Source: Chitinivibrionia bacterium
GTDB taxonomy: Bacteria > Krumholzibacteriota > Krumholzibacteriia > WVZY01
Reading direction: 5' to 3'
Length of the DNA stretch: 6,011 bases
NCBI GenBank assembly: GCA_016208665.1
Contig: JACQXT010000071.1
Coordinates: 1-6,011, forward strand
Position numbers and translations under genes: made by a program. Under the pieces are notes generated by a model, which searched no databases, was not told where the DNA came from, and saw only the letters and a program-made list of their open reading frames with translations. Shown in pieces: positions 1-4,896 of the stretch; position 1 is the first letter of the stretch, and each line of letters begins with the position of its first letter.

Positions 1-245
1 ACCAGCAACGAAATGGCCGTGGCGCTTAGAATGCCGCCACGCAGGCCGAACCACGACGCCGCGACAGCAATGGGGATATAGCAGAACCGACTGTGCAGGT
101 CGTGGAGCCAATGAACGTGGCCGAAAAGACGATCGGTCAGCCAGCCGTAGTGAATCCCAATTGTAACGGATGTGATCGCTGCTATAATAAACAGCTTCAC
201 ACGCTTGTTCTGAAGTGCCTCAGAGAATCGTGACATCCTGATCAT
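1..245 (-). CDS. N-terminus of a membrane sensor protein, probably a sensor histidine kinase (partial, runs off the left edge)
   Basis: The minus strand is open from ATG at 245 (or ATG at 236, three codons later) to the window edge, giving 81 residues. An in-frame stop lies 12 codons upstream of 245, so the gene starts here. The protein begins MIRMSRFSEALQNKRVKLF, then has a hydrophobic segment (about residues 18-33), a short loop rich in His and aromatic residues (HVHWLHDLHSRF, about 46-57), and a second hydrophobic segment with the motif WFGLRGG (about 66-72). The pattern 'LHDLHSRFCYIPI...A-WFGLRGG' is familiar from the membrane input region of many bacterial PAS/histidine kinases, including NtrB/AtoS-like partners of sigma-54 activators. 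The catalytic domains lie outside the window, so kinase identity is inference. No strong Shine-Dalgarno precedes either ATG. It is divergent from the metal-protein gene at 696 and could sense the signal that controls it. Confidence 0.68.
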   Translation of the reverse strand, partial: MIRMSRFSEALQNKRVKLFIIAAITSVTIGIHYGWLTDRLFGHVHWLHDLHSRFCYIPIAVAASWFGLRGGILSATAISLL

Positions 246-340
246 GCGCTTGACCCGCAGAAAGATTCATGCCAATAGAAGCCGAAGTCTCCGCCAGATT
301 CCAGAATTGCGACTCGCCCTATACGGTACAAGCATTTAGT

Positions 341-354
341 GACGGGGCTCCGTC
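341..354. repeat. Imperfect 14-bp inverted repeat, possible regulator site
   Basis: GACGGGGCTCCGTC has 5-bp arms GACGG and CCGTC, symmetric apart from one G/T position in the centre. It lies about 185-200 bp upstream of the predicted sigma-54 start, and about 95-110 bp upstream of the leftward sensor gene. Binding by any protein is inference. Confidence 0.25.
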
Positions 355-398
355 GACCTCAGTAGTTCCTTAACACCATTCAGACCCGCCCCGGCATT

Positions 399-418
399 GA
401 TAATTGAGGAATATTATC
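399..418. promoter_or_regulatory. Inverted repeat GATAAT-N8-ATTATC, candidate enhancer (UAS) for the sigma-54 promoter
   Basis: Perfect 6-bp arms, GATAAT at 399-404 and ATTATC at 413-418, are separated by 8 bp. The centre is about 130 bp upstream of the predicted transcription start near 540. Activators of the NtrC/ZraR family bind dyad sites about 80-200 bp upstream of -24/-12 promoters, so the position fits. AT-rich arms can arise by chance and no second copy was found, so the role is inference. Confidence 0.35.
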
Positions 419-513
419 CAAAAACCAACAATAATGCTCAATGCCTCAAAGCCGGATTTCCTGCAAATCCAGCAACATGCTGTGGCGCCGAGTGTTAGTT
501 ATGGGGTATGGCG

Positions 514-529
514 TGGCACGGCAATTGCA
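514..529 (+). promoter_or_regulatory. Sigma-54 (RpoN) -24/-12 promoter
   Basis: TGGCACG at 514-520, four bases (GCAA), then TTGCA at 525-529. This matches the sigma-54 consensus TGGCACG-N4-TTGCW at every defined base and has the required 10 bp between the GG and GC doublets. Transcription would start near 540, giving a leader of about 155 nt before the YHS gene. It reads toward the metal-protein genes and away from the sensor gene. Sigma-54 promoters need an AAA+ activator; none is visible in the window, but the divergent sensor gene could have a response-regulator partner beyond the left edge. Confidence 0.78.
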
Positions 530-682
530 ATGCATGTTTGCGAACGACAAAATCGGACGCGCCGTGCGACCTGCACTCAATGTGGACGGCAGTTCTCAAG
601 TTGGTCCGTACGGTCACTGTCAATTGGCGTGGAAGAAACGAACTCGAGTGGACATGCTTTTGAAAGAACAGAACGGTTACAT

Positions 683-688
683 AAGGAG
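683..688 (+). promoter_or_regulatory. Ribosome binding site that sets the GTG start of the YHS protein
   Basis: AAGGAG with a 7-nt spacer to GTG at 696. This near-ideal site, followed directly by a signal-peptide sequence, overrules the longer open frame that begins at 441. Confidence 0.85.
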
Positions 689-695
689 ATGCATT

Positions 696-1202
696 GTGAA
701 TAGGACCCGAAACATCATCTGTGCGCTCATGCTGGCTGCCTTCAGCAGCGGTTCCGGCTTCGCGGGCGAATCGGCCGCGCCGGCCGGCGTAACTCCCCCC
801 AAGGTACTCAAACCACAAACCGTTTGCCCGGTCATGGGAAAGCCGATTGACTCGGCGTCCTATACGGACATTCAGGGTCAGCGCGTGTACTTCTGCTGCG
901 ACGGCTGTGCGAAGAAACTGCTGGCCGATCCGGATAAGTACTTCAAGCAGGCAGCGACCGACGGCGTTCTCTTCCAGAATATACAAAAGACTTGCCCGGT
1001 GTCGGGCGAGACGCTGGAAGACAAAACCGTTTTCAGCGACTACGAAGGGCGACGCGTCTATTTTTGCTGCAAGAAGTGCCAGGGCAAGTTTGCTGACAAC
1101 GCGCAGGAGTACCTGAAGAAGCTTGACGTCCCTGCGACAAGCGAGAAGCCGGCCGCTCTAGACCCCGGCGAGGACGATCAAAGCCGTCACGATCACCATT
1201 GA
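696..1202 (+). CDS. Exported tandem YHS/TRASH-like metal-binding protein
   Basis: 168 residues from GTG at 696. The frame is open further upstream, but AAGGAG at 683-688 and an N-terminal signal peptide (MNRTRNIICALMLAAF, probable cleavage near FAGES) fix this start. Two homologous units follow. The first, about residues 44-84, has CPVMGKPI and then VYFCCDGC (C44, C67, C68, C71). The second, about 100-140, has CPVSGETL and then VYFCCKKC (C100, C124, C125, C128). Each matches the YHS/TRASH pattern of one Cys, a short beta-hairpin, CC-x2-C, and a 'DPDKYF'/'NAQEYL' helix end, seen in copper and heavy-metal sensor, chaperone and transport proteins. The tail ends HDHH, a possible extra metal ligand. 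The likely site of action is the periplasm, binding or buffering a soft metal. It is first behind a sigma-54 promoter and is followed by a small exported ORF and a Met-rich lipoprotein. The metal is not identifiable from sequence; copper is the best guess. Confidence 0.85.
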   Translation: MNRTRNIICALMLAAFSSGSGFAGESAAPAGVTPPKVLKPQTVCPVMGKPIDSASYTDIQGQRVYFCCDGCAKKLLADPDKYFKQAATDGVLFQNIQKTCPVSGETLEDKTVFSDYEGRRVYFCCKKCQGKFADNAQEYLKKLDVPATSEKPAALDPGEDDQSRHDHH

Positions 1203-1220
1203 TGGGGGCTCGAGTATCCT

Positions 1221-1400
1221 GTGACCATACCTCGTGACGAATTCAAAACTGCGGCTACCCTCGTGCCGCCCGCCCTATCCGGGGTGCGGTTCAAACGTGC
1301 GGCCAAGGCACTGACAATGCTCTGTGTTTTGGCCGTCGGGCCGGCTAGTTCGAACGCCGCGGCGGCGATAAACAGGTACTGCCCAGCACAGGATTTATGA
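1221..1400 (+). CDS. Small exported ORF, possibly a frameshifted gene remnant
   Basis: GTG at 1221, 18 nt after the YHS gene, opens a 59-codon frame. An internal in-frame GTG at 1284 gives a better product of 38 residues: a basic n-region (RFKRAAK), a hydrophobic core (ALTMLCVLAVGPA), a cleavage-like SNAAAA, then INRYCPAQDL and stop. The codons are GC-ending like those of its neighbours, which argues for real coding. No good Shine-Dalgarno precedes either GTG. The mature part would be only about ten residues, so truncation is likely. In the +1 frame, reading stays open from 1372 and stops at TGA 1429-1431, overlapping the next gene's ATG as ATGA. A single indel near 1372-1397 would therefore make a normal coupled gene. 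'NRYCP' resembles the entry to another YHS-type Cys domain, but that is weak. No family recognised. Confidence 0.38.
   Translation: MTIPRDEFKTAATLVPPALSGVRFKRAAKALTMLCVLAVGPASSNAAAAINRYCPAQDL
1306..1320 (+). promoter_or_regulatory. Weak sigma-54-like element upstream of the lipoprotein gene
   Basis: AGGCACT, GACA, ATGC keeps the essential GG-N10-GC spacing and GGCAC but misses three of the eleven defined bases of the -24/-12 consensus. It would start transcription near 1332, about 96 nt before the lipoprotein ATG. It lies inside the small exported ORF and may be coincidental. Confidence 0.2.
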
Positions 1401-1427
1401 ACATTCGCCCAAGAAAGTATCTACCAG

Positions 1428-2111
1428 ATGATTAGAAATCGGACCACTCAGATAATAGCAATTTGCACGACTGTGATCGTGTCCATCATTGCTGCAGGCT
1501 GCAGCGACGGCAAGAACTCGACTGGATATCAGAACAATCCCGCAAGCCCAGCCGTGGCGGCGATTTCGCCGGTCGATGGGGCATCAAATGTGTCGCGAAC
1601 AGCCACGATTTCCATGCGGTTCACCACCCCCATGGATACCAATTCGGTCATGAGTGCGTTTCACCTATCCGGAGGAGCTGAACTGGCACTCTGGATGGAT
1701 TCGGTAGGACACCATCAGGGTATGGGCGGCATGGGTATGATGAACATGGATCACATGCTGCACTGGATGGATAGTGTCGAATACTCCGGCCAATGGCACT
1801 GGAACGCTACCCGTGACAGTTGCTGGTTTGTGGCCGATTCCATGCTCATGCCGGAGGCTGACCACATGATCTACTTGTACGGCACCATGCGGTCACATGA
1901 AGGAAGGATCATGAACATGGACTCGATGCAGTACGGCGGACCCATGTATCATTTCCGCACGCGGTCATCGCCGAAGGAATCGGTCTCCCGAACCCGTATT
2001 GGATCGCTTCTGGATTCAGTGAAATGGAGGCCGGCAGATGACAGCCGGCGGAAGGCGGTCAGGGGAGGGGGCGGCCCGGGGCGATCCAGTCGAGTGGCTG
2101 TAAGGTATTGA
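1428..2111 (+). CDS. Lipoprotein with an SbsA/Big_5-type Ig-like domain and a Met/His-rich segment
   Basis: 227 residues from ATG at 1428; the ribosome site is weak (AAGAAAG about 10 nt upstream). A lipoprotein signal with lipobox IAAGC puts the lipidated Cys at residue 25, followed by a Ser/Asn/Pro linker. Residues about 44-82 (AISPVDGASNVSRTATISMRF onward) match the start of an Ig-like Big_5 domain, and YHFRTR at 174-179 looks like its last strand. Between them, residues 90-173 hold 16 Met and 7 His, including HHQGMGGMGMMNMDHM, a repeated WMDSV (89-93, 113-117) and a repeated MNMDxM-type motif (105-110, 162-167). Met/His-rich loops on beta-sandwich proteins are typical copper ligands, as in CopC/PcoC. 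The likely role is envelope copper or silver binding, alongside the YHS protein upstream. After residue 179 the tail is Arg/Ser/Gly-rich, unlike a folded domain, and runs almost to the tRNA; a frameshift there is possible. Confidence 0.75.
   Translation: MIRNRTTQIIAICTTVIVSIIAAGCSDGKNSTGYQNNPASPAVAAISPVDGASNVSRTATISMRFTTPMDTNSVMSAFHLSGGAELALWMDSVGHHQGMGGMGMMNMDHMLHWMDSVEYSGQWHWNATRDSCWFVADSMLMPEADHMIYLYGTMRSHEGRIMNMDSMQYGGPMYHFRTRSSPKESVSRTRIGSLLDSVKWRPADDSRRKAVRGGGGPGRSSRVAVRY
2030..2081. repeat. GCCGGC inverted repeat followed by a G-rich run
   Basis: GCCGGC at 2030-2035 and again at 2044-2049 can form a 6-bp stem with an 8-nt loop. Just downstream, 2062-2081 is a G-rich run (GGGG, GGGGG, GG, GGGG separated by 1-3 bases) that could fold as a G-quadruplex on the plus strand. 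Both lie inside the dubious C-terminal tail of the lipoprotein ORF. There is no T-tract after the stem, so it is not a standard terminator. Confidence 0.3.
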
Positions 2112-2121
2112 ATTCAATACC
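2104..2121. repeat. 18-bp perfect palindrome at the 3' end of tRNA-Arg
   Basis: GGTATTGAATTCAATACC is a perfect 18-bp palindrome. It contains the stop codon of the lipoprotein ORF (2109-2111) and the last acceptor bases and discriminator of tRNA-Arg (2118-2121). As RNA it would form a 7-bp stem with an AATT loop. No T-run follows on either strand, so it is at best an atypical bidirectional terminator or processing signal. Confidence 0.6.
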
Positions 2122-2191
2122 CCCGGCAGGACTCGAACCTGCTACCCTCTGCTTAGAAGGCAGATGCTCTATCCGGATGAGCTACGGGGGC
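2118..2191 (-). tRNA. tRNA-Arg (anticodon UCU)
   Basis: The minus strand folds into a full 74-nt cloverleaf. The acceptor is GCCCCCG with CGGGGGT (closing G-U pair), the D arm is GCTC/GAGC, the anticodon stem is TCTGC/GCAGA around loop CTTCTAA (anticodon TCT, reads AGA), and the T arm is GCAGG-TTCGAGT-CCTGC. The discriminator is A and CCA is not encoded, so it must be added after transcription. It lies 120 bp downstream of glnS on the same strand, but a terminator between them suggests separate transcription. Confidence 0.95.
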
Positions 2192-2249
2192 GAACTTGAT
2201 TTCTGTGGGCCTCTTGGAACGCCTGTCGCCCCAAGAACACCCACTCACC

Positions 2250-2278
2250 ATATTATCGGCATTCGTCTTGCCCAGCAA
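2250..2278 (-). promoter_or_regulatory. Possible sigma-70 promoter for tRNA-Arg
   Basis: On the minus strand TTGCTG (2273-2278) and TAATAT (2250-2255) are separated by 17 bp, just after the glnS terminator. The overlapping GATAAT (2252-2257) is an alternative -10 with a 15-bp spacer. The -35 match is poor. The start would lie about 50 nt before the mature tRNA 5' end. Confidence 0.35.
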
Positions 2279-2280
2279 GC

Positions 2281-2303
2281 TAAAAGTCCCGCCAGACAGG
2301 ACT
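2281..2303 (-). terminator. Rho-independent terminator of glnS
   Basis: Read on the minus strand, AGTCC (2299-2303) and GGACT (2285-2289) form a 5-bp stem around a 9-nt loop, followed immediately by TTTT (2281-2284 region). It begins 9 bp after the glnS stop codon. The stem is short, but position and T-run fit. Confidence 0.6.
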
Positions 2304-2311
2304 CAGGCTAA

Positions 2312-4006
2312 TCACGTGTTGTTGGCGATTTTGGCCCAGGTGTCGCGCAACCCCACGGTACGATTGAAGATCGGTCGGCCTTCAGCCGAATCGCGACTGT
2401 CAACGAAATAGTAACCGTGCCGCAAAAACTGAAACCGATCCCCGACTCTGGCCTGGGCCAGACAAGGCTCGAGCTTGCAGCCGGGCAGAACCTCGAGCGA
2501 CTGGGGGTTCACCCAGGAACGCAACTCCTCGTCGGATTTGGCCGCACCGGGGTCCTCGGCCGTGAAGAGATTGTCGTACATACGGACCTCGGCGTCGATG
2601 GCGTGGGCCGCCGACACCCAGTGCAATGTTCCCTTCACTTGGCGGCCATCGGGGCTGGCTCCACCGCGACTTGCCGGATCGTAAGTACAGTGCAGTTCGG
2701 TCACCTCACCGAGAGAGTCCTTAATCACCTCATTGCACTTGATAAAGTAGGCGTGCTTCAGCCGAACCTCCGCTCCTGGAGCCAGCCGGAAAAACTTCTT
2801 CGGCGGATTCTCCATGAAGTCCGACTGCTCTATGAATATCTCCCGCGAGAACGGGACCGTCCGAGTACCCGCAGAACCGTCTTCGGGGTTGTTGACCGCC
2901 TCGAAATGCTCGACCCGTCCATCCGGATAATTGGTGATGACGACTTTGAGCGGCCGCAGCACAGCCATGACCCGGGTAGCCGTGGCATTTAGCTCCTCAC
3001 GAAGGCAGTAATCGAGCAGGGCGATATCTGCCACAGAACCCCGTCGGCGCGCCACACCGACTTTGTCACAGAAAAGCCGGATTGAGCGTGGGGTGTAGCC
3101 ACGGCGACGCAGTCCGGCCAAGGTCGGCATCCGGGGGTCGTCCCAATCTGACACAATTTGCTCCGATACCAGCCAGGAGAGCTTGCGCTTGCTCATAATC
3201 GTGTAGGTGATGTCCAGCCGGGCGAATTCAATCTGCTGGGGATGGTAGACTCCCAGTTGTTCGAGGAACCAGTCATACAGCGGGCGGTGGTCGTCGAACT
3301 CCATCGAGCAGAGAGAATGGGTTATCCTCTCAATTGAATCGGAGACGCAGTGCGTATAGTCGTACATGGGGTAGAGGCACCATTCGTCGCCGGTGCGGTG
3401 GTGATGGGCATGTTTGATGCGATACATTACCGGGTCGCGCATGTTGAGGTTGCCGGAGGCCATGTCGATCTTGGCTCGAAGCGTGCGGGCGCCGTCGGGG
3501 AACTCGCCGTGACGCATGCGCTCGAACAGATCAAGGTTCTCCTCTACCGAGCGATTGCGATCGGGGCTTTCTTTGCCGGGTTCGGTCAGAGTCCCGCGGT
3601 ATTCTCTGATCTCATCGGCTGTCAGGTCGCAGACGTAGGCTTTGCCCAGCTTGATCAACTGGACGGCATACTCATATAGTCGGTCGAAATAGTCAGAGGC
3701 GAAGAACAGGCGGTCTTCCCAGTCGAACCCCAGCCAGCGGATATCCTCGATTATCCCGTCGACATACTCCTGTTCCTCTTTGGCGGGGTTGGTGTCGTCG
3801 AACCTCAGATTGCACTTGCCGCTGTAATCTCGTGCGATGCCGAAGTTCAGGCAGATCGCCTTGGCGTGGCCGATATGCAGGTAGCCATTGGGCTCGGGCG
3901 GGAAGCGCGTGCGGATGGCCGCATGCTTTCCGCTGGCGATGTCCTGGCGGACGATCTGGCGGATGAAATCCTGTTTTTCCTGCCTTGGCGTGGTAAGTTT
4001 TGACAA
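2312..4006 (-). CDS. glnS: Glutaminyl-tRNA synthetase (GlnRS)
   Basis: 564 residues, full length for bacterial GlnRS (E. coli enzyme 554). It charges tRNA-Gln with glutamine in the cytoplasm using ATP. The class I catalytic core is clear: [13 protein letters not shown] at 35-47 holds the HIGH motif, [10 protein letters not shown] lies at 68-77, and MSKRK at 271-275 is the KMSKS loop. The C-terminal anticodon-binding beta-barrels end with [14 protein letters not shown], the usual end of the family. The start is TTG at 4006: an in-frame stop lies ten codons upstream with no ATG or GTG between, and the N-terminus ([15 protein letters not shown]) aligns in register with known GlnRS. No clear Shine-Dalgarno precedes it, so translation may be weak or leader-dependent. 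A promoter (4033-4060) and a terminator (2281-2303) suggest a single-gene transcript. A GlnRS makes direct charging of tRNA-Gln likely, though GatCAB elsewhere cannot be excluded. Confidence 0.98.
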   Translation of the reverse strand: MSKLTTPRQEKQDFIRQIVRQDIASGKHAAIRTRFPPEPNGYLHIGHAKAICLNFGIARDYSGKCNLRFDDTNPAKEEQEYVDGIIEDIRWLGFDWEDRLFFASDYFDRLYEYAVQLIKLGKAYVCDLTADEIREYRGTLTEPGKESPDRNRSVEENLDLFERMRHGEFPDGARTLRAKIDMASGNLNMRDPVMYRIKHAHHHRTGDEWCLYPMYDYTHCVSDSIERITHSLCSMEFDDHRPLYDWFLEQLGVYHPQQIEFARLDITYTIMSKRKLSWLVSEQIVSDWDDPRMPTLAGLRRRGYTPRSIRLFCDKVGVARRRGSVADIALLDYCLREELNATATRVMAVLRPLKVVITNYPDGRVEHFEAVNNPEDGSAGTRTVPFSREIFIEQSDFMENPPKKFFRLAPGAEVRLKHAYFIKCNEVIKDSLGEVTELHCTYDPASRGGASPDGRQVKGTLHWVSAAHAIDAEVRMYDNLFTAEDPGAAKSDEELRSWVNPQSLEVLPGCKLEPCLAQARVGDRFQFLRHGYYFVDSRDSAEGRPIFNRTVGLRDTWAKIANNT

Positions 4007-4032
4007 CCGTGTCGATTGCCGTCGAGGATATC

Positions 4033-4060
4033 AATTTAACGATTGGCGACCGGTTGCCAA
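4033..4060 (-). promoter_or_regulatory. Probable sigma-70 promoter of glnS
   Basis: On the minus strand TTGGCA (4055-4060, 5 of 6 to consensus) and TAAATT (4033-4038, 4 of 6) are separated by 16 bp. Transcription would start near 4026, leaving a short leader of about 20 nt before the TTG start. Confidence 0.45.
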
Positions 4061-4143
4061 CGAAAATCTTCAAGAGATATCGACATCCAAGTGTATTGGC
4101 TTGAACCGGCGGGCGTGATGAATCAGCCGCCGCCGCGCCTCAT

Positions 4144-4725
4144 TTGTCCAACAAGATTCGAGTTGATTGCGCCGGGAGGTACTTGGTTGAAGAACGACAG
4201 CCGAACACAGCGCGCAGGGAGTTTGTGCCTATCCAGATTGTCAAACCACCTCACGGGCTCGACGAAATCTGCGCCCGATTCGGCGACGTTGCCGCCTATG
4301 TCCGCCCCAATGGGACGCTCTCCACCAAGTGGCAGAGAGAGCACTTGACGACAATAGCTTTGCCGTTCCCCATTCCCCTGGCTTGGGACCGCTCCGTGAC
4401 GGTGCGCAGAATCTGCTGTCACCGCCTCCTCGCTCATCTGTTTGTCAGCCTCTTTGATGAGGTCGAGCGAGCTGGTCTGACGTCTTCAATCCAGGATTTC
4501 GGTGGGTGCTTCTGTTTCAGGACGATGCGGAACGGCAGCCAGCTGTCGACTCACGCCTGGGGGATCGCTATTGACCTCAACGTTGCCACCAATCAGCTCG
4601 GCACCAAAGGAGACATGGCTCCGCGGTTAGTCACCTTGTTCTCAGGATATGGTTTCGAATGGGGAGGAGTTTGGAAGGAGAGTTGCCGAGACCCGATGCA
4701 CTTTCAGTACTGCTCCGGATACTGA
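4144..4725 (+). CDS. M15-family peptidase (D-Ala-D-Ala carboxypeptidase / endolysin-like)
   Basis: 193 residues from TTG at 4144. The catalytic half carries the M15 zinc site: STHAWGIAIDLN at 135-146 gives ligands H137 and D144, and RDPMHFQ at 182-188 supplies catalytic D183 and the third ligand H186. Upstream, KPPHGLDEI, PFPIPLAWD and FGGCF are typical of the VanY/endolysin-like M15_4 group, which cut D-Ala-D-Ala or L-Ala-D-Glu bonds of peptidoglycan. There is no signal peptide, membrane segment or wall-binding domain, so how it reaches its substrate is unclear; this group is common both in phages and as lone chromosomal genes. The start is uncertain: TTG 4144 has no Shine-Dalgarno, and the family-like part begins near residue 28 (GTG at 4225, preceded by GGGAG). 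It is divergent from glnS with no visible functional link, and its stop lies within a hairpin. Confidence 0.85.
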   Translation: MSNKIRVDCAGRYLVEERQPNTARREFVPIQIVKPPHGLDEICARFGDVAAYVRPNGTLSTKWQREHLTTIALPFPIPLAWDRSVTVRRICCHRLLAHLFVSLFDEVERAGLTSSIQDFGGCFCFRTMRNGSQLSTHAWGIAIDLNVATNQLGTKGDMAPRLVTLFSGYGFEWGGVWKESCRDPMHFQYCSGY

Positions 4726-4755
4726 TTCGGAGCCAAATCTGGGAGAAGGGCTCCG
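4712..4755. repeat. Three-part inverted repeat (mutually exclusive hairpins) between the M15 gene and tRNA-Pro
   Basis: GCTCCGGAT (4712-4720) pairs with ATTCGGAGC (4725-4733) as a 9-bp stem, one G-T pair included, around ACTG; this hairpin spans the peptidase stop codon. The right arm can instead pair through CGGAGCC (4728-4734) with GGCTCCG (4749-4755), a perfect 7-bp stem with a 14-nt loop. Either could terminate the rightward peptidase transcript or the leftward tRNA-Pro transcript, but neither is followed by a T-tract. Confidence 0.5.
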
Positions 4756-4767
4756 CATGAAGAAAGA

Positions 4768-4841
4768 TCGGGGTGAGAGGATTTGAACCTCCGGCCCCTT
4801 GCTCCCAAAGCAAGTGCGCTACCAGGCTGCGCCACACCCCG
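4768..4841 (-). tRNA. tRNA-Pro (anticodon UGG)
   Basis: A complete 74-nt cloverleaf on the minus strand. The acceptor is CGGGGTG/CACCCCG, with the C1-G72 pair typical of bacterial tRNA-Pro and discriminator A; the D arm is GCGC/GCGC; the anticodon stem CTTGC/GCAAG encloses TTTGGGA (anticodon TGG, reads CCA and other Pro codons); the T arm is GGAGG-TTCAAAT-CCTCT with a G-T closing pair. CCA is not encoded. It has its own strong promoter 12 bp upstream. Confidence 0.96.
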
Positions 4842-4852
4842 AGCCGCGTTCA

Positions 4853-4881
4853 AACATAGGACGCCATCAATGGTCTGTCAA
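4853..4881 (-). promoter_or_regulatory. Sigma-70 promoter of tRNA-Pro
   Basis: On the minus strand a perfect TTGACA (4876-4881), a 17-bp spacer and TATGTT (4853-4858, 4 of 6 to consensus). Transcription would start a few bases before the mature tRNA 5' end at 4841. The -35 box lies just beyond the stop codon of the upstream minus-strand gene. Confidence 0.75.
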
Positions 4882-4896
4882 GACACACCTTGTTCT

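Larger units (their letters stand above)
246..695. other. 450-bp divergent regulatory region without a convincing gene
   Basis: This gap separates the leftward sensor gene from the rightward YHS-protein gene. Open frames cross it, but they lack Shine-Dalgarno sequences, have Cys/Arg-rich implausible translations, and overlap each other on both strands. The supported content is regulatory: two inverted repeats (341-354 and 399-418), a sigma-54 promoter (514-529), and a leader of about 155 nt that contains the 8-bp palindrome CCGTACGG (606-613) and ends in a strong ribosome binding site. No sigma-70 promoter for the leftward gene stands out. Confidence 0.6.

Noticed and set aside
441..695. N-terminal extension of the YHS protein frame
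   Set aside because: It lacks a ribosome site and contains the sigma-54 promoter; GTG at 696 has an ideal Shine-Dalgarno and begins a signal peptide.
404..703. 99-codon plus-strand frame in the divergent regulatory region
   Set aside because: TTG start without ribosome site, Cys/Arg-rich composition, overlaps the promoter and the true start of the YHS gene.
495..986. Minus-strand frame opposite the YHS gene
   Set aside because: A shadow of a well-supported plus-strand gene; no start signals or recognisable domain.
2062..2081. G-quadruplex with a regulatory role
   Set aside because: The G-run is real, but one tract has only two G and it lies in a dubious coding tail, so no function is claimed.
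2112..2200. Genomic-island boundary at tRNA-Arg
   Set aside because: No integrase, no second copy of the tRNA 3' end in the window, and the neighbouring gene is housekeeping glnS.
2108..2311. Short plus-strand frame crossing tRNA-Arg
   Set aside because: Runs through a tRNA and a terminator; PAGLEPATLCLEG-type peptides are a known artefact of translating tRNA antisense.
2417..3679. Plus-strand frames antisense to glnS (2417-2992, 3350-3679)
   Set aside because: glnS is certain over this stretch; these are codon-bias shadows.
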